From: Agriotes lineatus
Lineage: Eukaryota; Arthropoda; Insecta; Coleoptera; Elateridae
NCBI GenBank assembly: GCA_940337035.1
Contig: CALNHX010003008.1
Location: forward strand, 1-64,000
Direction: 5' to 3'
DNA: 64,000 nt
The notes below the pieces were generated by a model that made no database searches, was not told the origin of the DNA, and saw only the letters and a program-made list of their open reading frames with translations. The position numbers were made by a program, and so were the translations under genes. Below, piece after piece: positions 35,386 to 47,569 of this stretch; the first letter of the stretch is position 1, and each line of letters starts with the position of its first letter.

Positions 35386-37251
35386 AATGCTTTTATTAGG
35401 TTATAAATGCACTACACTCAATGCTTTGCTTTTCACTGTGTTTCTAACTGCACTGTTATGTGCTGTAGTTTATTAACACTTTATAATGTCTTTCGATTCA
35501 TCTCTTTGTCATTCTTAGGTTGCTCTTTAGCAATATTTCTTGTCGGTTGCTTCTTTGCAACGTTTCTAAACCTCGTACTGTATTGCTATACTTTTCCATT
35601 CTGGTTCTAACTTTCTGACTATTATAATGTTCATACTTTGTACTTATGCAAACCATTTCGTACAATAACAAACATAATACTGTAAACGTTAATGCTACAA
35701 TCGCCAGATGCAACCCAACTGCATTCGCACTTCCAACATCTCGTCAAATCTGAGCTCAACGAACGTAACTTTTTTGAACTAGCTTTTCATGTTACCTTAG
35801 CCTCAATTTGTCAAACTCAACTGCACACATCAGTGCCTTTATCTCAATAAAAGTAAGCTAAGCTTACACCAATTAAAATAATTAATTCTTTGACTCGGTT
35901 TGACTTTTAATACATTCTACTTCAATTGGCAAGCAGAATTGTTGAGAGCAAAAAACCATCTCAATATATAGGGTCAGGAAAACACAGTGTAATTACCATC
36001 AATATATTGTTGTTAGCTATTTATACAACATAATAATTAATTCCTAAGTAATTGATTTGTACACTGATACAGTCAATAAGTTCCTATGGGGGACGTGTTT
36101 CGTTGTTCCTGGTTAGTCTGCAACTCAATCAGCACGTGCGGGACGTAGGTGGCTGCCTTCTGGCTTTGCGCGGAGTATGCCCACTACCTTCTATGTCTCG
36201 CGTCCGTCTGGGATGTCACTTCTGCGATAAGCTAATGGCAAAAAGTTGCGGATTGTTTATGTTCCACACTCTGCAAGAATATGCTTGAAAGATTGAAATT
36301 ACACAATACCTGTGATTCCGGGGTGTGAATTAATTAGTTCAAATTGTAGCGGTACCTTATGATGAAAATCCGGGGTTCCAGGAGTAACATAAACCTGCGA
36401 TTTTACGTTTCGCAATAGTCCGAGGACTACCTGCAAATTTGACCGTTGATAGCTGATGGCTTTGGCTGTGAAGGTGCCGGAATGTTACGGGCGATTTCAC
36501 CTTCTGCTGAAGTGGTGCAATTTGCCTTTGGAGGATGTTCCAGGAAGTGTTTACAGGTTCCTCTGTGGTACCGTACAGGTACGTTAATAGACTTAGGCTA
36601 TTTTGTGGGTTAAACTACCTCCATGAAGTGGTTCGGTGCGCCGGTATTTGAGCTTAGGAACGGAGCGATAGGGATCGCTTTATAAGGTTAACCATGCAAG
36701 CCAGTTTAGCTGCCAAGCCAAGGTTTAAGCCTAAAGGATTCCCTTTTTCCAAAAGAAAATCGAATTCTAGCGGCTTCGCTTTACGGGATTAGTTAGCTAT
36801 GGAAAGTTTAGTCTTAGAGCTGACAGTTCCGCTGCCACCTCCCTCAAAGCCAGTACTCCGTTAGACAGTTCAGCTGCTAGTCGGAGGACCAGGTCAGGAG
36901 GGAAGAGGAGTAAAGTTCAGGAAATTGAGCCTCAAGTTGAACGGACAGGATTGGAGGCTGGGCCCTACGGGGCCCAGTGTTGCTGGCCAGAATCGGTAAA
37001 CTCAAGTGAAGTAAACTGGTCGCGGAGTCTTCTTATATACTCTCCGGGCGGCTTTACCTCTACAACGGCTCTGGGAAGCATTAAGTGTGAAGCGGCGCCT
37101 TCGTTCATTCAGCGCGACTTTGCGCATAGAGGGTGCCTTCGTGTTATCGTAAAACCGAGCGCCGGTAGATGTAACGTTGGATTAAGCGATGTACAAATTT
37201 AAATACATTTTTAATGTTTAATTAAAGTTATCTGCAAAACCTAGCGTTACA
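35386..37251. other. Unassigned, repeat-like DNA right of the LINE
   Basis: Stops in all frames. Short frames at 36052-36288 and 36951-37202 have no recognised domains. It may be the rest of the candidate minus-strand LTR. AT-rich at 35390-36050, more GC-rich at 36050-37200. Confidence 0.4.
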
Positions 37252-38575
37252 AGGGGGCCTAGAGGCTGCTGCCTTCTCCAGGTGGAACATGACTCAAGTG
37301 CCTTCAATAGGCCAAGCATCTGGATCTGTTCCAGAAACAATTCGGGTAAGAATGAGTCACAGCTAGCTGCTTGTGGACTCACGCATATCTGGGCGGTGCC
37401 CGTATCGCAGGCGTCAATTGTGACTTGAGTTGATGGCGTTCAAATTCTATATTATGATTTGTGCGTAAATTTAATTTATACAGGAGCAAACTTTACACCT
37501 ACTTAATATATAAATTTCGGTATAGAGAAAGCGTGTCTAATATTAAGTTTAATTTAACATTTCAGATTACTGTCATAATAAAATAGTGTTTAGAAACCAA
37601 TTTTTTATATAAATAATTGAAGGATTATGATTCATAACGCAGCACTTGCAACATAAATATTTCAAATTACATTACAAGCAGTCAGCGTTCCTTGGCTAAC
37701 GTAGTACCTACTGCAATTATGCTGAAGCTGCTGATGCTAATATTACTGTTTGTTATGAAATGTAACACGTTAGGTAGAATTTGCAATTTAAACTGGATCA
37801 ACGTGCTTAACTTTTAAAATTTACGTCACAAATTTAAATGTATATATAGGAAATTTTCTAGTCAACAAACTAAAGCAGTGAGATATCTTTCAGTGTTAAC
37901 GAAACTCTGCCAAACGGTGTTAACGTCACTTCTTGTTAACTATAGTTTCTCTAAATATTTTTAAATATTGCAACGCTACGAGAGAATATTTGAGGGCTTT
38001 CCAGGTAGACTCAGTAAAGACTGCGTACAGTTCTTTAAATGATGGAATTACCAAATATAATGAGAGCCAACAAGTTTTGCAATTACAACAAATGTACTCA
38101 GATAGCTTGAGAACTTATAAATTCAGTTTTAATCGCAGCAGGCTATAACACAATATCTGAAATACAGAAGTTAGCAGTAACAAAATTAGACAATAAATGG
38201 TATAAACAGTACATTAGATTTATTAAACAACGCTGCATATGGTAACCAGTACCTAAATTCTACAATTTTTTATTATGCGCTACTTACTCGAAAGGCGCAC
38301 CTCAAATAACGCTAACATAGCAATGATTCGCACAATTCAATACTCAATTTAGGATTAAAATAGTGAAATGTACGATTACATACTAAGAACTGCTACAGTT
38401 TCTTTCACATTATGTGCGGGACAAAAATCATTAACACAAATCATTAGGTCGTACGCTGGAGGAGGTGAATCAAATAGCCCCCAAACGGGCTGTGGAAAAC
38501 GCTGGCAAACGTCACAACAAAAGTAGTGTTAAAACCAACTAAGGTCCTAGAAGCAGAGGGGCCTGGATAAAATTC
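37252..38575. other. Intergenic DNA, nothing assigned
   Basis: AT-rich after 37450. A 71-codon plus frame (37933-38148) has no recognisable domain. Confidence 0.55.
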
Positions 38576-38578
38576 TTA

Positions 38579-38766
38579 GGGCCGGTTGCAGAAAGCAATG
38601 TTAAGTCTGGTGTTAGCTAACGCGACGTCAAAGTGAACAAAAACGAATCAAATTTCAAATGCTTATGGTAACTAATACATTAGTAAACAAAATTTGATGG
38701 GATTTTGTTCACTTTGACGCGACGTTAGCTAACACCAGACTTAACATTGCTTTCTGCAACCGGCCC
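38579..38766. mobile_element. Harbinger-type MITE (188 bp)
   Basis: GGGCCGGTTGCAGAAAGCAA opens a terminal inverted repeat of about 60 bp, running to TTAGCTAACG and TCAAAGTGAACAAAA, mirrored at the right end. A 3-bp TTA sits on both sides (38576-38578, 38767-38769). GGGCC...GTTGCA ends with TTA duplications are typical of PIF/Harbinger MITEs. Only a small AT-rich core lies between the arms. The left arm lacks about 5 bases near ACGCGACGTC relative to the right. Confidence 0.88.
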
Positions 38767-38769
38767 TTA

Positions 38770-39460
38770 AACAAGCAGAACCGCTGATGTTTTATAACCT
38801 CCAGGTTATAATACCATATAATACAGACAATTGGCAAAACGGCGAATAAACCTGTAATAAATAAACCGTCTAAAAAACGCGAAAGTATTTGTCCCATATA
38901 AGTGCCCAAGGCCCATAAACCGCATCAAATAGAAGCTTCCACAAATAATATCCGAAAATACCTGAAGTTTGGAACACAAGCACAGGAATTCTCCGATATC
39001 ACGTCATTTTTTGCAAGAGAAAATCCCAGAAAAATAAATGGAGCGGCATAAAACAGCTGCTAATTCTGCCGGTAAAACAGATGACCGCCTAATCGCTAGA
39101 GCTGCATTAGCACGGCCGCCGCGTTCAAATAAAGGAGCTTTCATACGGCCAAGAATTATGCACAAAATAAAGTCTAATGTTAATTAGGCTTTTTACACGT
39201 AACAATGGGTTTAAGTCTTTACTACTCTTCTTAAGTGACTGCATAAGAACTTTTGGCACACCGTCCTCTACCAACGGGAGCAAGTCTTTATACTACCCTC
39301 CTTATGTGAGACTGCATAAGGCCGTTAGCACAGCGTCCTTTTACATTTCTGCACCCCAAAGGATTATCCTGTAACTGTCACGCCCAAAATTAAAACATAC
39401 AGTCCACTACAAGTTCCACTCTGAACACTTAGGTACTGTAAACATTAGGTGGATACATTT
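38770..39460. other. Intergenic DNA with a ~69-bp tandem duplication
   Basis: At 39206-39340 a unit containing AAGTCTTTA...TACT...CTT(A)TG...GACTGCATAAG...GGCACA/AGCACAxCGTCC occurs twice, starting at about 39213 and 39282. The copies are diverged. Nothing else is recognised. Confidence 0.6.
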
Positions 39461-39559
39461 CTAAACAAGTTCAGAACAACAAGTATTGTGTAAACAAAAA
39501 ACCATCAGGCCGCCGTCGGTCTGTAAACACACCTTAGAACGTCGCTGCTGTTGGGTTTG

Positions 39560-40135
39560 CAACCATACGAAATCCACGCAGGTCGGTAAGGAAACATGCA
39601 CAAGAACTGGGTCTCTCCAAATCATCATTAAATGATTTTTTCCGACCAAGCCTTCAAGAATTTGAGGGGTTTGATGTCAATACCTAGTTTCAACAAGATG
39701 GGGCCACAGCCCACACAGCCAGAAGATCATTGCCGACGGTACAAGAAATGTTTACGGGAAAAGTTATTTCAAAGCGGGAAGACCTACAGTGGCCCTCAAG
39801 GAACCCTGACCTGACTCCTCCCGATTTCTTTTTGTGGAGTTATCTAAAGGTGTATGATACAGCACCACGCACTTTGAGAACTTTAAAATTGCGAATTCGG
39901 GCCTAAATAAAAGCTATTTCAGAGGAAATGCTAGCAGATGTTTTTTTGCAAATGTAAGGTCCAGATTTCAAGAATGAGTGGCACGTGACGGAACACATCT
40001 TGATAATATTATTGTTAAGAAATAAAAACCCGCATTCATTGTTAACGTTTTGCCACTGAATAAATTATTTTTTATTGACAAATAGTTTTTCTTTTAAGTT
40101 TAAAAACAGCAAAACATTATGGGACACCCTTTATT
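39560..40135 (+). pseudogene. Tc1/mariner-type transposase relic (C-terminal half)
   Basis: The best part reads FQQDGATAHTA (about 39688), then after frameshifts ISKRGDLQWP, PDLTPPDFFLWSYLK, RTLRTLKLRIRA and ISEEMLADVFLQ, ending near 40000. These are the D-containing 'QQDGA-AH' and 'SPDL-PPDFFLWGYLK' blocks of mariner-like DDE transposases. An upstream trace, FSDQAF (39635), corresponds to the 'DEAHF' block. Stops and indels throughout. Near 40127 GGGACACCCT may mark the end of the element. Inactive. Confidence 0.82.
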
Positions 40136-40376
40136 ACTGTTATGTATTGGGTTGCGGATTGCCTATATATTATTTATGTACTGAAAAATACTAGTCTACT
40201 GTTTCAGTCGCTAGCCAAATTTTACAAGCGAAGGAAATATTTGCCGGTTACTTTCACTTATAAAGATAATAATTAGCTAACTACACTAAATACTTCCACC
40301 CAAAAATTTGAATTATTCTAGGAGATCGAAATTGAAATACAAATGTTGACCTCCAGACGCTGAAGCAGAGTAATTA
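40136..40376. other. Spacer between the mariner relic and the hAT element
   Basis: AT-rich. No feature seen apart from the 8-bp hAT target site at its right end. Confidence 0.6.
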
Positions 40377-41470
40377 TAGGGTTACCATCCGTCCGGATTT
40401 TTCCGGACATGTCCGGAATTTAGGGGCGTCCGGACTGCGTCTGGCCGGAAAAACATACCGGGTCCGGAATTTACCCGGCCATGGCCGTGAAGGCATAATA
40501 GTAGGCCATGCACTCAATATCGGGTTTAAAATTAAGCCGGCATAATAGTATGCCAAGCATACAGTTTTGGGAAAAGTACCGCGGCTTCAATGATAATTTA
40601 TGTGAATCCCCGAACGCAGTTAGGCGGTCGCATATTCTGACTGCTGCGGTGAAATTCAGAAAGCGAGTCGAAAAGCTAAAGTAAGAACTTTTTTTCTATT
40701 GTTGTTTAAAAAATGCCAAAGCAACATTGTCAAGTTACAGAAGACATGCTGAAGGAGTATCTTTCAGTTAAAAAAGGAAAGACTAGTGGAGAGATCGTGT
40801 GTAATATTTGCAATTGCTCTATAAGCTTAGCTGATAAAGGCAAATCTGATATTGAAAAACATCTACAAAGCGAAAAACACAAGAAGAATATTATAAGAAG
40901 TTAGGCAGGCACGTCAGGCCTTACAAACTTTGTCAGGGTTGAAAATTTGAATAATATAAAATTAACTAGAGTGGCGAAGGCAACACTAGCTTACCACACG
41001 ATAAAGCATCGCCAATCCTACAAATCTATAGATTATACAAACAAAGTAAGTCACTAATAAACAATATGTTTGTATAATGTACGTAGCTTGTTTTAAATAA
41101 TTAAGTCTTATTCTTATTCTAATTTAAAAAAATGCATGATGTTTCAGCCACGGCAAACTCAAACTTATTAATGGATTTAAATAACGATCGAACATTAACA
41201 ATATCGTTTACTCTATTTTTTAGTAAACAGGAATTTGTCACTTCGTTTAACTTAAAAAAACAAAATTTAACTATTTGGTTTATTTTTTAAATCAATAGAA
41301 GGATCTACTCAGATTCGACTATTGGTAAAGCAATAACCTGTGGACGGACTAACACTGAGGCAATTACAAATGGTGTACTTGGACCATTTTCTTTAATATA
41401 ATCAAAAAAGGATTGATTAAGCAGTGTTGCATACTAGGGGTGTCTACAGATGCAAGCAACCATGGATCTA

Positions 41471-42010
41471 GTGATGGGAGTCGAGAATATTCTTAAAAGA
41501 ATATTCTCGAGAATATTCGGAGGCAGAAAATTCTCTTGTAATAAACTATTGGAACAAAAAAATATTCTCATAGAATATTCTCGTAAACGAGAATATTCTC
41601 AAATATTACAAGGACAAGGTGAGTGAGTGAGTGGGCCAATCTTAGCACAACTGTGGCTATAAGGGGAACCCCAGTGTTTCTATCCGTAGGATGTTTGGGT
41701 GTTGACCTGCTGGTTTGCATTCACATTGTATGGTAATCCCAGTCAGTCTGTTTGGTTCATGCATTCCTTATGCTGTGAGTTGGGGTATCTACTGATTAGT
41801 GTATTAACAATAATGCCTAAATTAGCATTATTTTGGAGATTAAAGTTAAAGGATTATTTTCATAACCCATAATTAATATAACACTTGGCAGGTTTAAACA
41901 TTCTGAAGGCAAGAATGCGAAAGAATAATTCTTGAGAATATTCTTCTAAAAGAATAATTCTTGAGAATATTCTTCTGAAAGAAAATTACCGAGAATTTTA
42001 TATCTTTACA
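41471..42010. mobile_element. Nested hAT-like insertion (540 bp) in the transposase gene
   Basis: The host hAT coding sequence is split with TGGATCTA on both sides (41463-41470, 42011-42018), an 8-bp duplication; reading across it restores codons. The insert is full of GAGAATATTC / AAGAATATTCT words near both ends. Near 41813 ATGCCTAAATTAGCATTATT reads MPKLALFWRLKLKDY, which may be the start of another transposase. This suggests an internally deleted element. Its TIRs are degenerate. Confidence 0.8.
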
Positions 42011-43097
42011 TGGATCTATCAAGATGTTTCCCATAATCCTACAACACTTTGACGTTACTAAAGGATTGCAGATAAAAGTGGCTGAGATAAAAAAAATACT
42101 GACAATGAAACTGCTGCAACAGTGTCGGAGTTAGTACTTAATGTATTAAAAGAATTGCAGAGTACAGAAAAATGCGTTGCCCTTTCAGGGGATAATTGCA
42201 ACACAAATTATGGGGGTTAAAAGGCATGGAATAAATATTTTTTTTAGCTTACTTAAAAAAGAAATTAATCAAAAATTGGTTGATATTGGTTGTCTAGCAC
42301 ACTTGTTAAGTAATGCGGTTCATAACTGTTGCGATTCGCTTCCTTTTCCAGACTTAGAAGGTATTGTTTTTAAATTATTTAATTACTTTAATATTTATAC
42401 AGTAAGAGTGTCAACTCGAAAAGAATTTTGCGATTTTGTGGGTACCAAATATGAACAGCTTTTGTATCATTCTAAAAGTAGATGGTTGTATTTCCCGCAA
42501 TAGAATGAATCTTAAAGATGTTTGAGCCCTTGAAATCATATTTTCTTTCAGAGGTTAACCCTCCATTTTTATTAAAATCTTTTTTCGAAAATAGATTCAC
42601 TGAACCATATCTATATTTCATACATTCGTTGATGTCTGTCTTTCATAGTAATATAGACAAAATGGAGAAACAAGATAACTCCATTATTGAAATCATGAAA
42701 ATTCTAGAATTGGTAGTTAATACTCTTAATAAAAGACTGCAGCAAAAATTCATTCCCTTTAAGGTTCAAGACATACTGAAAAAAATGAGTGATGAAGGGT
42801 TCGCACAAGAAAATCAAGTTTGCAGAAATCATATTTTTCAATGTTATTAAAAAGCCATAACTTAAATCGTTGGCTGAAATCTTTCCAAGAATTTTCGTGT
42901 TCTAAATGGGTAAGTTTAGAAAATCTTGATAATCTGGACTGGAAAAAAGATATTTTAGCATCTATTTCTAATATGATTCAAAAGGGTGTGGATGTAGACG
43001 ATCCTAAAATTTTTGATAAAATATTATTATTGAAATTAGGACAGGCAGCAACAAGCTGATGTGCCCTATACAAGTTTAACAAGAGATACTACTTAAA

Positions 43098-44319
43098 ATT
43101 AAACTAAAAGTAAAAATTATAATTAAGTGAATAAGAAATTAACATACTTTTTTTTGCTAAAGCGTTTGAGATAGTAACACCAAGATCAACTTGGGAATTA
43201 GTAGGCAGTAATGGAGCACCATTTAGAAAATACACATTACGCGAGTTGTTTGTTCCCATATGAAGCACTACGCACTTAGACACATTTAAGGATAACAGCC
43301 AAGTATTACACCAAACAGAGATATCAGCTAGGTCTTCTTCTGTGGTGGTTTTGTTTGTTATTGGGTTGTTGTACAGCTTGGTGTCGTCCGCATAGCAGCA
43401 CGAAGGTGAGGCGATGATTTCGAGAAGGTCGTTTATATAGATTAAGAATAGCACCAGGCCACTCACGGAGCCTTGTGGTACGCCACTCAGCACGAGCAAT
43501 TCTTTAGATAGGGCGTCACTAACACGAACACGAAACGACCGGCCGTTGAGAAAAGCGGAAATCCAGTCTAGGAACTTACCGCGTATCCCACTATGCTCTA
43601 TTTTATGGAGAAGTCGGCGGATGGGTACCCGGTCAAAAGCCTTCTCAAAGTCCAAGTATATGATGTCTATTGGTTCTCCTCTGTCAATCATTTTTGTCCA
43701 GTCATTTACACAAGTTAGGAGGTTGGTAACTACGGAACGACCCGGTATAAAACCGTGTTGTAATTGACTTTAACTGCGTTTTCCGATAGAAAGTTTATTG
43801 CTTTGTCGACTATTATTCGCTCCATAACTTTACATATAACGGATGTTGGACTTATTGGCCTGTAATTCTCAACACATAATTTGTCTCCCTTCCTATAAAT
43901 AGGGGTGACCGTGGCACACTTCCAGTCTGATGGTAGCATTGAAGAATTCATTGATAACTCCATAATGTTGCTCATAATGGGTGCTAACCTAGAGGCTACG
44001 TGTTTAAGAAAATGGGGGTGCAGGTCATTAAGGTTTGGCGAGGAGTGAGCGTTGAGATTTAAGAGGTGTTTTTCCACTAATTCTGGGGGAAAGGATACGG
44101 TAAGCAAGGAGTTAGGATTACGCTTCTCTAGTGGGAGTTTTGGAAGAATGTCGACTGCCTCCCTGATGTAGGTTTTATGGAATTGTTTTGCAAACAGGGA
44201 GGCGACCTCGGATGATTGCTTGCATATGACTCCTTGTGCATTACGTAGTACTGGTAACGATACAGATGTGCCAAGTTTAGATTTCACGTAGGCAAAAAAG
44301 CGGTTGTTACCACCTTCCA
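43098..44319 (-). mobile_element. CR1/Jockey-like LINE RT fragment inserted in the hAT gene
   Basis: On the minus strand the upstream part (44320 to 43730) reads NNRFFAYVKSKLGTSVSLPV, VASLFAKQFH, LPSDWKCATVTPIYRKGDKL and CVENYRPISPTSVICKVMER. After a frame break (43691 to 43104) it reads IIYLDFEKAFDRVPIRRLLH, SGVPQGSVSGLVLFLIYIND, CYADDTKLY and the thumb VDLGVTISN. The catalytic YADD is at 43383-43394. FEKAFDRVPHRRLL and SGVPQGSVLGPLLFLIYINDL-like blocks are typical of CR1-group and Jockey-group LINEs. It is 5'-truncated, lacks the endonuclease, and is broken near 43740. Confidence 0.9.
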
Positions 44320-45489
44320 TATGTCTTTTAAAAAAAGTAATTAGAGAAAAGGAATCAGAAATTCAACATTTACCCGCACACAAAAAATGGGTGGTGTTTT
44401 TTGAAAACTGTCTATCTGAAGAACAATATTCAGAACTTTTGAAAGTTTGCCAATTTTTTTTTTTTGCTATAACAGCACATACCTAATGCAAATGTGGAAC
44501 GAGTTTTTTCACTAATTACAGCTCAGTGGTCTAAAGAACGAAACAGACTTTTGCTGGACTCTGTAAAACATATTATCATGACGCACTTTAATTTTGCAAT
44601 GACTTGTGACGAGTTTTATGAATTTATGTCACTACCTGAAAATTCAGATATTTTAAAAGAAGTACAAGGAAAGACTATAAGTATAGGTACCTAGGTTACA
44701 TATTTCGGGTCTGTCCTAAAAAATATTCTAGATAGATGGTAACCCTAAGTAATAATTTTCAATAATATTTGAAAAAAGAACTCTTTCTTCATACGTTATT
44801 TAATTTTAAGATTCCTAGCTTAATAAAGCTTAATAAATCCACAGTATAGGGTAACACTGCCAATTGTTGGCACTGCACTAGTTGTTGGCACTTTATTTTA
44901 TATTCTCGAAATCATTTTCGAGCTTCACTTGTCCAAGAAACTGTTGTTACCGTTAGATGTCAGCATACTTCCTCTAAAAGAATGTTACTACATTGCCGAT
45001 AGAGACATTTGCAATGGTTTGTCATCCCAGCTGCTTTTGAAAGACGTGCTTCTCGACTGTGTTTGCTAGTGAACATCTGCCATTTTGAGAGCTGCAAGGT
45101 AATTGAAAAACTGTTCTAATAATGTTAATTTTGGAAGTTTTTACTTGTAAATCGGTTATACGCCCTTAAATGATGGAAATTCATAGATTATCGTACCTAA
45201 CCTAGTATTCTTTGGCGGGAAAAAAATAATTTACCGGCTGCCAACAACTGGACTCCCTAAAGCGGCAAATCTAATTGATGGCACTGGGTGCCAACGATTG
45301 GGTTTCAATGTGAATTTTGCATTGTTCTAGTTGTTGACACCAATAGTATAATAATTATTTAAATGATTTCTTAATAAATACGACTTTATAAGACACAGGG
45401 AAATATTTTGCTGTAACAAATAAACTTCAATAAATAGATATAAAATTTGTGGTACAAAACCTATTTAACGTACCAAATTAGCAAATTGT

Positions 45490-46942
45490 GTACAGATCTC
45501 AAAATAAATCTGATAGCATTATATCCTAATGCAACCAGGATTCTCCAACCAGCCGACGTGTCCTGCTTTAGACCGTTAAAGGCTCTTTGAAAGCATGGTG
45601 TATTGAAATGGAGAAGAACCAATCCATTTCCTCAACTTACTCGAACAGATTTTGCTCCAATTATAAATGAAATAATATCTGACTTAGTACCAGAAAGTAT
45701 TTCCAATGGTTTTCGTGCAAGTGGGCTTTGCCCCTTGAACGTAAACGCAATTGATTTTACGAAGTGCCTCGGAAAACAAAGATAATAATAATAATAATAA
45801 TAATATGGTCTTTATTTGCACATATAACAGTGGATCACAATTTACATAAAAAGAAAAAAAAACAACAACAAAATCAATGAAGACCCTCGGCGAGATGTCT
45901 TACACACAGCATCAATGACCTTCGACAAATTTATTAAATTGATTGGACCTGCTAAATTTGAAGAACTACGAAGTATTTCTTTGAATGAACTCGATAGTTT
46001 TTTTGAAGACTTTCAAATCCTACATAAAATGTATCAATTTTTCTGCTCTATAGAAAGTAAAGATTTATCACTCAACACTGATGACAACGAATTTGACAAT
46101 CATGGTGAACATTTAATGGTTGGAGACGACGGCGGTCAACATGATATTGAAGACAATACTGTTTCTATTCATGAAGCAGATATCTTATCTGCAAACACAA
46201 CAGTTCAAGACACACATTTTACAGAAGAAGAGATAATGGGTATGCCTGTTTTAATACCCCCCAAAGAGGACGAGACGAATCTAAATGATAATATAAGCAA
46301 TTATTTGTTGTGGCAAAAGACTCCAGAGAGGTTGGGTAAAAGAAACACTGAAAGAATGCCATATGTAATAACTTCAACTGCACTCAAAAGTATTTGTGAA
46401 GAAAAAGTCAAAGAAAGGATGAGATTGCAAAACAAAAAGCAAAGAAAAAAGCAGTTAAAATACAAACAAAACTGGACAGAGAAAAGGATAAAGGTAAACA
46501 AATCAAAACAAAAAAGAAAGATAAAAATAAAAATGACAATTCAACTGTGGTAAAACCTGTGATTGAGGTTGGGAGCACAAAAATTATAGAAAATATTCTA
46601 CTCAAGAACGAGACGAAAACTGAACCACCGCTTGAGAATAAATTTTCAACGGAACCGTTAGATAAGGCGAAAAGACTTTTATTTAGTGACGAAGATGAGA
46701 CACCTCTTTGTCAACTTTCAGAGATAAAAAATAATCCAGCATTAATATATTCGGTATTGTGTCTTATTTGTGTAACTAATATATATAAGACCAATGTAGC
46801 AATTAAATGTAACAAATGTTCCCGTACTTACCATTATAAATGTTTATTTAAAAAAAAATCTGTACCGTATAGAATTTGTATCTCCTTCATGTACCAAAAA
46901 GTAAATAAAATCGTACCTATATTCCTATTTTATTTCACTTAA
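45490..46942 (+). pseudogene. pogo-like DDE transposase C-terminus plus PHD-like finger
   Basis: Reading from about 45490: LCTDLKINLIALYPNATRI, then LQPADVSCFRPLKAL (the third-acid region of DDE_1/pogo transposases), WRRTNPFPQLTRTDFAPI and ISNGFRASGLCPLNVNAIDF. A LINE tail interrupts at 45781-45880. It then continues at 45915 (MTFDKFIKLIGPAKFEELRS) through an acidic linker and a lysine-rich stretch. A 1-nt frame change near 46420 shifts the end into the frame of 46547-46942. There CLICVTNIYKTNVAIKCNKC and RTYHYKCLF form a PHD-like C4HC3 pattern. The N-terminal DNA-binding domain and first catalytic acids are absent, so it is a relic. Confidence 0.82.
45781..45880 (-). mobile_element. LINE 3' tail with (ATT)n end
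   Basis: The plus strand starts with an ATA/ATAATA run (about 25 bp), then ATGGTCTTTATTTGCACATA. Read on the minus strand this is a 3' UTR with AAATAAAG followed by a (TTA)n microsatellite, as many insect LINEs end. It splits the pogo-like coding sequence. Confidence 0.65.
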
Positions 46943-47160
46943 TCAGACACAATCTGTTCTGCTTAAAGAGGTATTCTGGTGCCAATAATTGGAGTGCCAA
47001 TAATTAGATAGTGCCAATTACTAGTGTATTATATGGGTGCCAATAATTAGGAAACTGTGCCAACAATTGGGGAAATTACATATCAAAGATTTTTTATCAG
47101 TAATAATGTATTAAGGGCAAATGCTTTTGCCGGTAAAAATGTTTTACGAAAGTATTTTGT

Positions 47161-47569
47161 TTTGGCAATGTCACAAGACAAACTAACTTGATCAAATTCC
47201 CGAGCCGAAGGCGAGGGAATTTGTCAAAGTTAGTTTGTCGAGGGGCATTGCCAAAAAAACAACAAATCGTGAGTAATACATTTGCCGAGCAAAATCATGA
47301 GCCCGAAATACATTTTGTGGACTATTTCCCAAATATGGGTTCAGTTTGACATTTATACTGATGCGCAATGACAGTTTAAATGACGTTTCTTAAATACCAC
47401 CTTGATTAAAGCAACATATTTGATGGTTGCCGTGGATGCGAGTGGCAAAAGAAACTGACAAAATCCCAAGGGAAAATTTTGATTTTTTGCCACTACAAAA
47501 ACACACGATTGGTTGAATTTTGAAAAAGCATGGCTTTTCATTGGATAATAAGAGATGTGGGAAATAGTC
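47161..47569. mobile_element. Second hairpin-bearing repeat, possible MITE
   Basis: TTTGGCAATGTC...GACAAACTAACTT...CAAATTCCC pairs with GGGAATTTG...AGTTAGTTTGTC...GGCATTGCCAAA (47161-47254) around the centre GAGCCGAAGGCGA. After about 65 bp a 12-bp inverted repeat GACTATTTCCCA (47320-47331) and its complement (47558-47569) encloses about 225 bp. The plan matches 23108-23490 although the sequences differ. Confidence 0.55.

Larger units (their letters stand above)
33213..37251 (-). repeat. Candidate long LTR (minus strand), interrupted by a LINE
   Basis: On the minus strand this would start TGTAACGCTAGG (plus-strand end CCTAGCGTTACA at 37251) and end AACGTTACA at 33213, next to the primer-like site. 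It is about 3.2 kb after removing the LINE at 34530-35385. There are no coding domains. Both sides of the LINE have the same mixed, moderately GC-rich character with many stops. No second LTR copy is visible to confirm the limits, so this is a weak call. Confidence 0.3.
40713..44694 (+). pseudogene. BED-type hAT transposase, disrupted
   Basis: Starts MPKQHCQVTEDMLKEYLSVK. The BED zinc finger is CNICNCSISL...HLQSEKH (residues about 30-60). The first segment stops at 40904, but matching sequence continues (RVAKATLAYHTIKHRQSYKS). After the nested insertion it resumes at 42011 with SIKMFPIILQHFDVTKGL-like coding, then GVKRHGINIFFSLLKKEI and DIGCLAHLLSNAVHNCCDSL (around 42200-42340) and FNYFNIYTVRV. 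It changes frame at about 42500 to MFEPLKSYFLSEVNPPFLLK and again at about 42830. After the LINE it ends with HKKWVVFFENCLSEEQYSEL and the dimerisation block NANVERVFSLITAQWSKERN (44480-44540). Several stops and frameshifts. In life it would cut and paste hAT elements; this copy cannot make a full protein. Confidence 0.9.
40377..44747 (+). mobile_element. hAT transposon with TIRs, duplication and broken transposase
   Basis: TIR TAGGGTTACCATC at 40377 is matched by GATGGTAACCCTA ending at 44747. The flanking 8 bp are AGTAATTA on the left and AGTAATAA on the right, a duplication with one change. The left subterminal region has repeated TCCGGA-type words (GTCCGGATTTTTCCGGACAT). The interior holds a BED-finger hAT transposase gene in pieces. 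Two later elements sit inside: a small hAT (41471-42010) and a LINE (43098-44319). Without them the element would be about 2.6 kb. Confidence 0.92.
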
